A stretch of DNA of 64,000 nucleotides from Chanodichthys erythropterus (taxonomy: Eukaryota > Chordata > Actinopteri > Cypriniformes > Xenocyprididae): positions 18,879,092 through 18,943,091 of the forward strand of contig NC_090238.1 of the NCBI RefSeq assembly GCF_024489055.1, read 5' to 3'. Below the pieces are notes generated by a model. It was not told the DNA's origin and did no database searches. It saw nothing but the letters and a program-made list of their open reading frames with translations. The position numbers and the translations under genes are program-made. Positions 63,582-64,000 of the stretch are shown here, in pieces; position 1 is the stretch's first letter; each line of letters begins with the position of its first letter.

Positions 63582-63819
63582 TTTAAAGGATTAGTCCCCC
63601 CCCCCCCCCCATGTCATCCAAGATGTTCATGTCTTTCTTTCTTCAGTTGAAAAGAATTTAAGGTTTTTGATGAAAACATTCCAGGATTTTTCTCCATATA
63701 GTGGACTTCAATGGAGCCCAAATGGTTGAAGGTCAAAATTACATTTTCATTGCAGCTACAAAGAGCTTTAAACGATATCAGATGAGGAATAAGGGTCTTA
63801 TCTAGAGAAACCATTGGTC

Positions 63820-63865
<46 letters not shown>

Positions 63866-64000
63866 ATATATGCGCTTTATAAACACAAATGATCTCTTCC
63901 ACAAGTGCTTCCGCCAGACCGCCTTCCGTATTCTTCAAAAAGCTTACACTTTATGTCCTACACCTTCCCTATTCAACTTAGGGAAAAAACAGAACTGGCA
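63582..64000. mobile_element. Palindromic MITE (GGATTAGT family), cut by the window end
   Basis: It starts TTAAAGGATTAGTCCCC and follows the left arm of 59667-60362 (CAAGATGTTCATGTC, CCAGGATTTTTCTCCATA, ATGAGGAATAAGGGTCTTA). A poly-C tract (63597-63610) and a (TA)n tract (63822-63859) have expanded inside. The right arm lies beyond 64000. In the ppie intron after exon 7. Confidence 0.75.

Overview
The window looks like nuclear DNA of a teleost fish, most likely a cyprinid. Genes are intron-rich with GT/AG junctions, and the space between exons is crowded with fish transposon families: Tc1, hAT, many palindromic MITEs with TTAA ends, and a tRNA-derived SINE. Nothing was searched against a database; gene names rest on remembered family motifs and on exon models that close in frame.

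Layout. 1-600 is a degenerate tetranucleotide/octanucleotide repeat. 2468-3044 (minus) holds the first three coding exons of a secreted ZP-domain protein, running off the low-coordinate side. 4740-20970 (minus) is a complete shprh gene in 29 coding exons (1648 codons). 23272-30024 (minus) is a six-exon tetraspan membrane protein of the KRTCAP3/TMEM54 family (241 aa), whose fourth intron carries a three-deep transposon nest. 31018-33920 (plus) is a six-exon secreted protein with a ZP3-type ZP-C module but no ZP-N module (550 aa). 36830-58924 (plus) is pabpc4 (13 coding exons, 637 aa) with a TATA box, a 5'TOP-like start and an A-rich leader. Its 8.5 kb fifth intron holds a broken antisense endogenous retrovirus. 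61693-63173 (plus) is the 5' part of ppie (RRM plus the start of the cyclophilin domain), cut by the window end.

The genes do not form one pathway. PABPC4 and PPIE lie close together in the human genome (1p34), so their adjacency here fits conserved synteny. shprh is a DNA-damage tolerance ubiquitin ligase. The two ZP genes point to egg-coat or other extracellular-matrix biology. No wholly new system is evident. The most unusual items are the ZP-C-only protein, the ZP-N gene at the far edge, the Tc1/hAT/hAT nest with intact 8-bp target duplications, the nested-LTR retrovirus in pabpc4, and a nearly perfect 194-bp hairpin in a pabpc4 intron.
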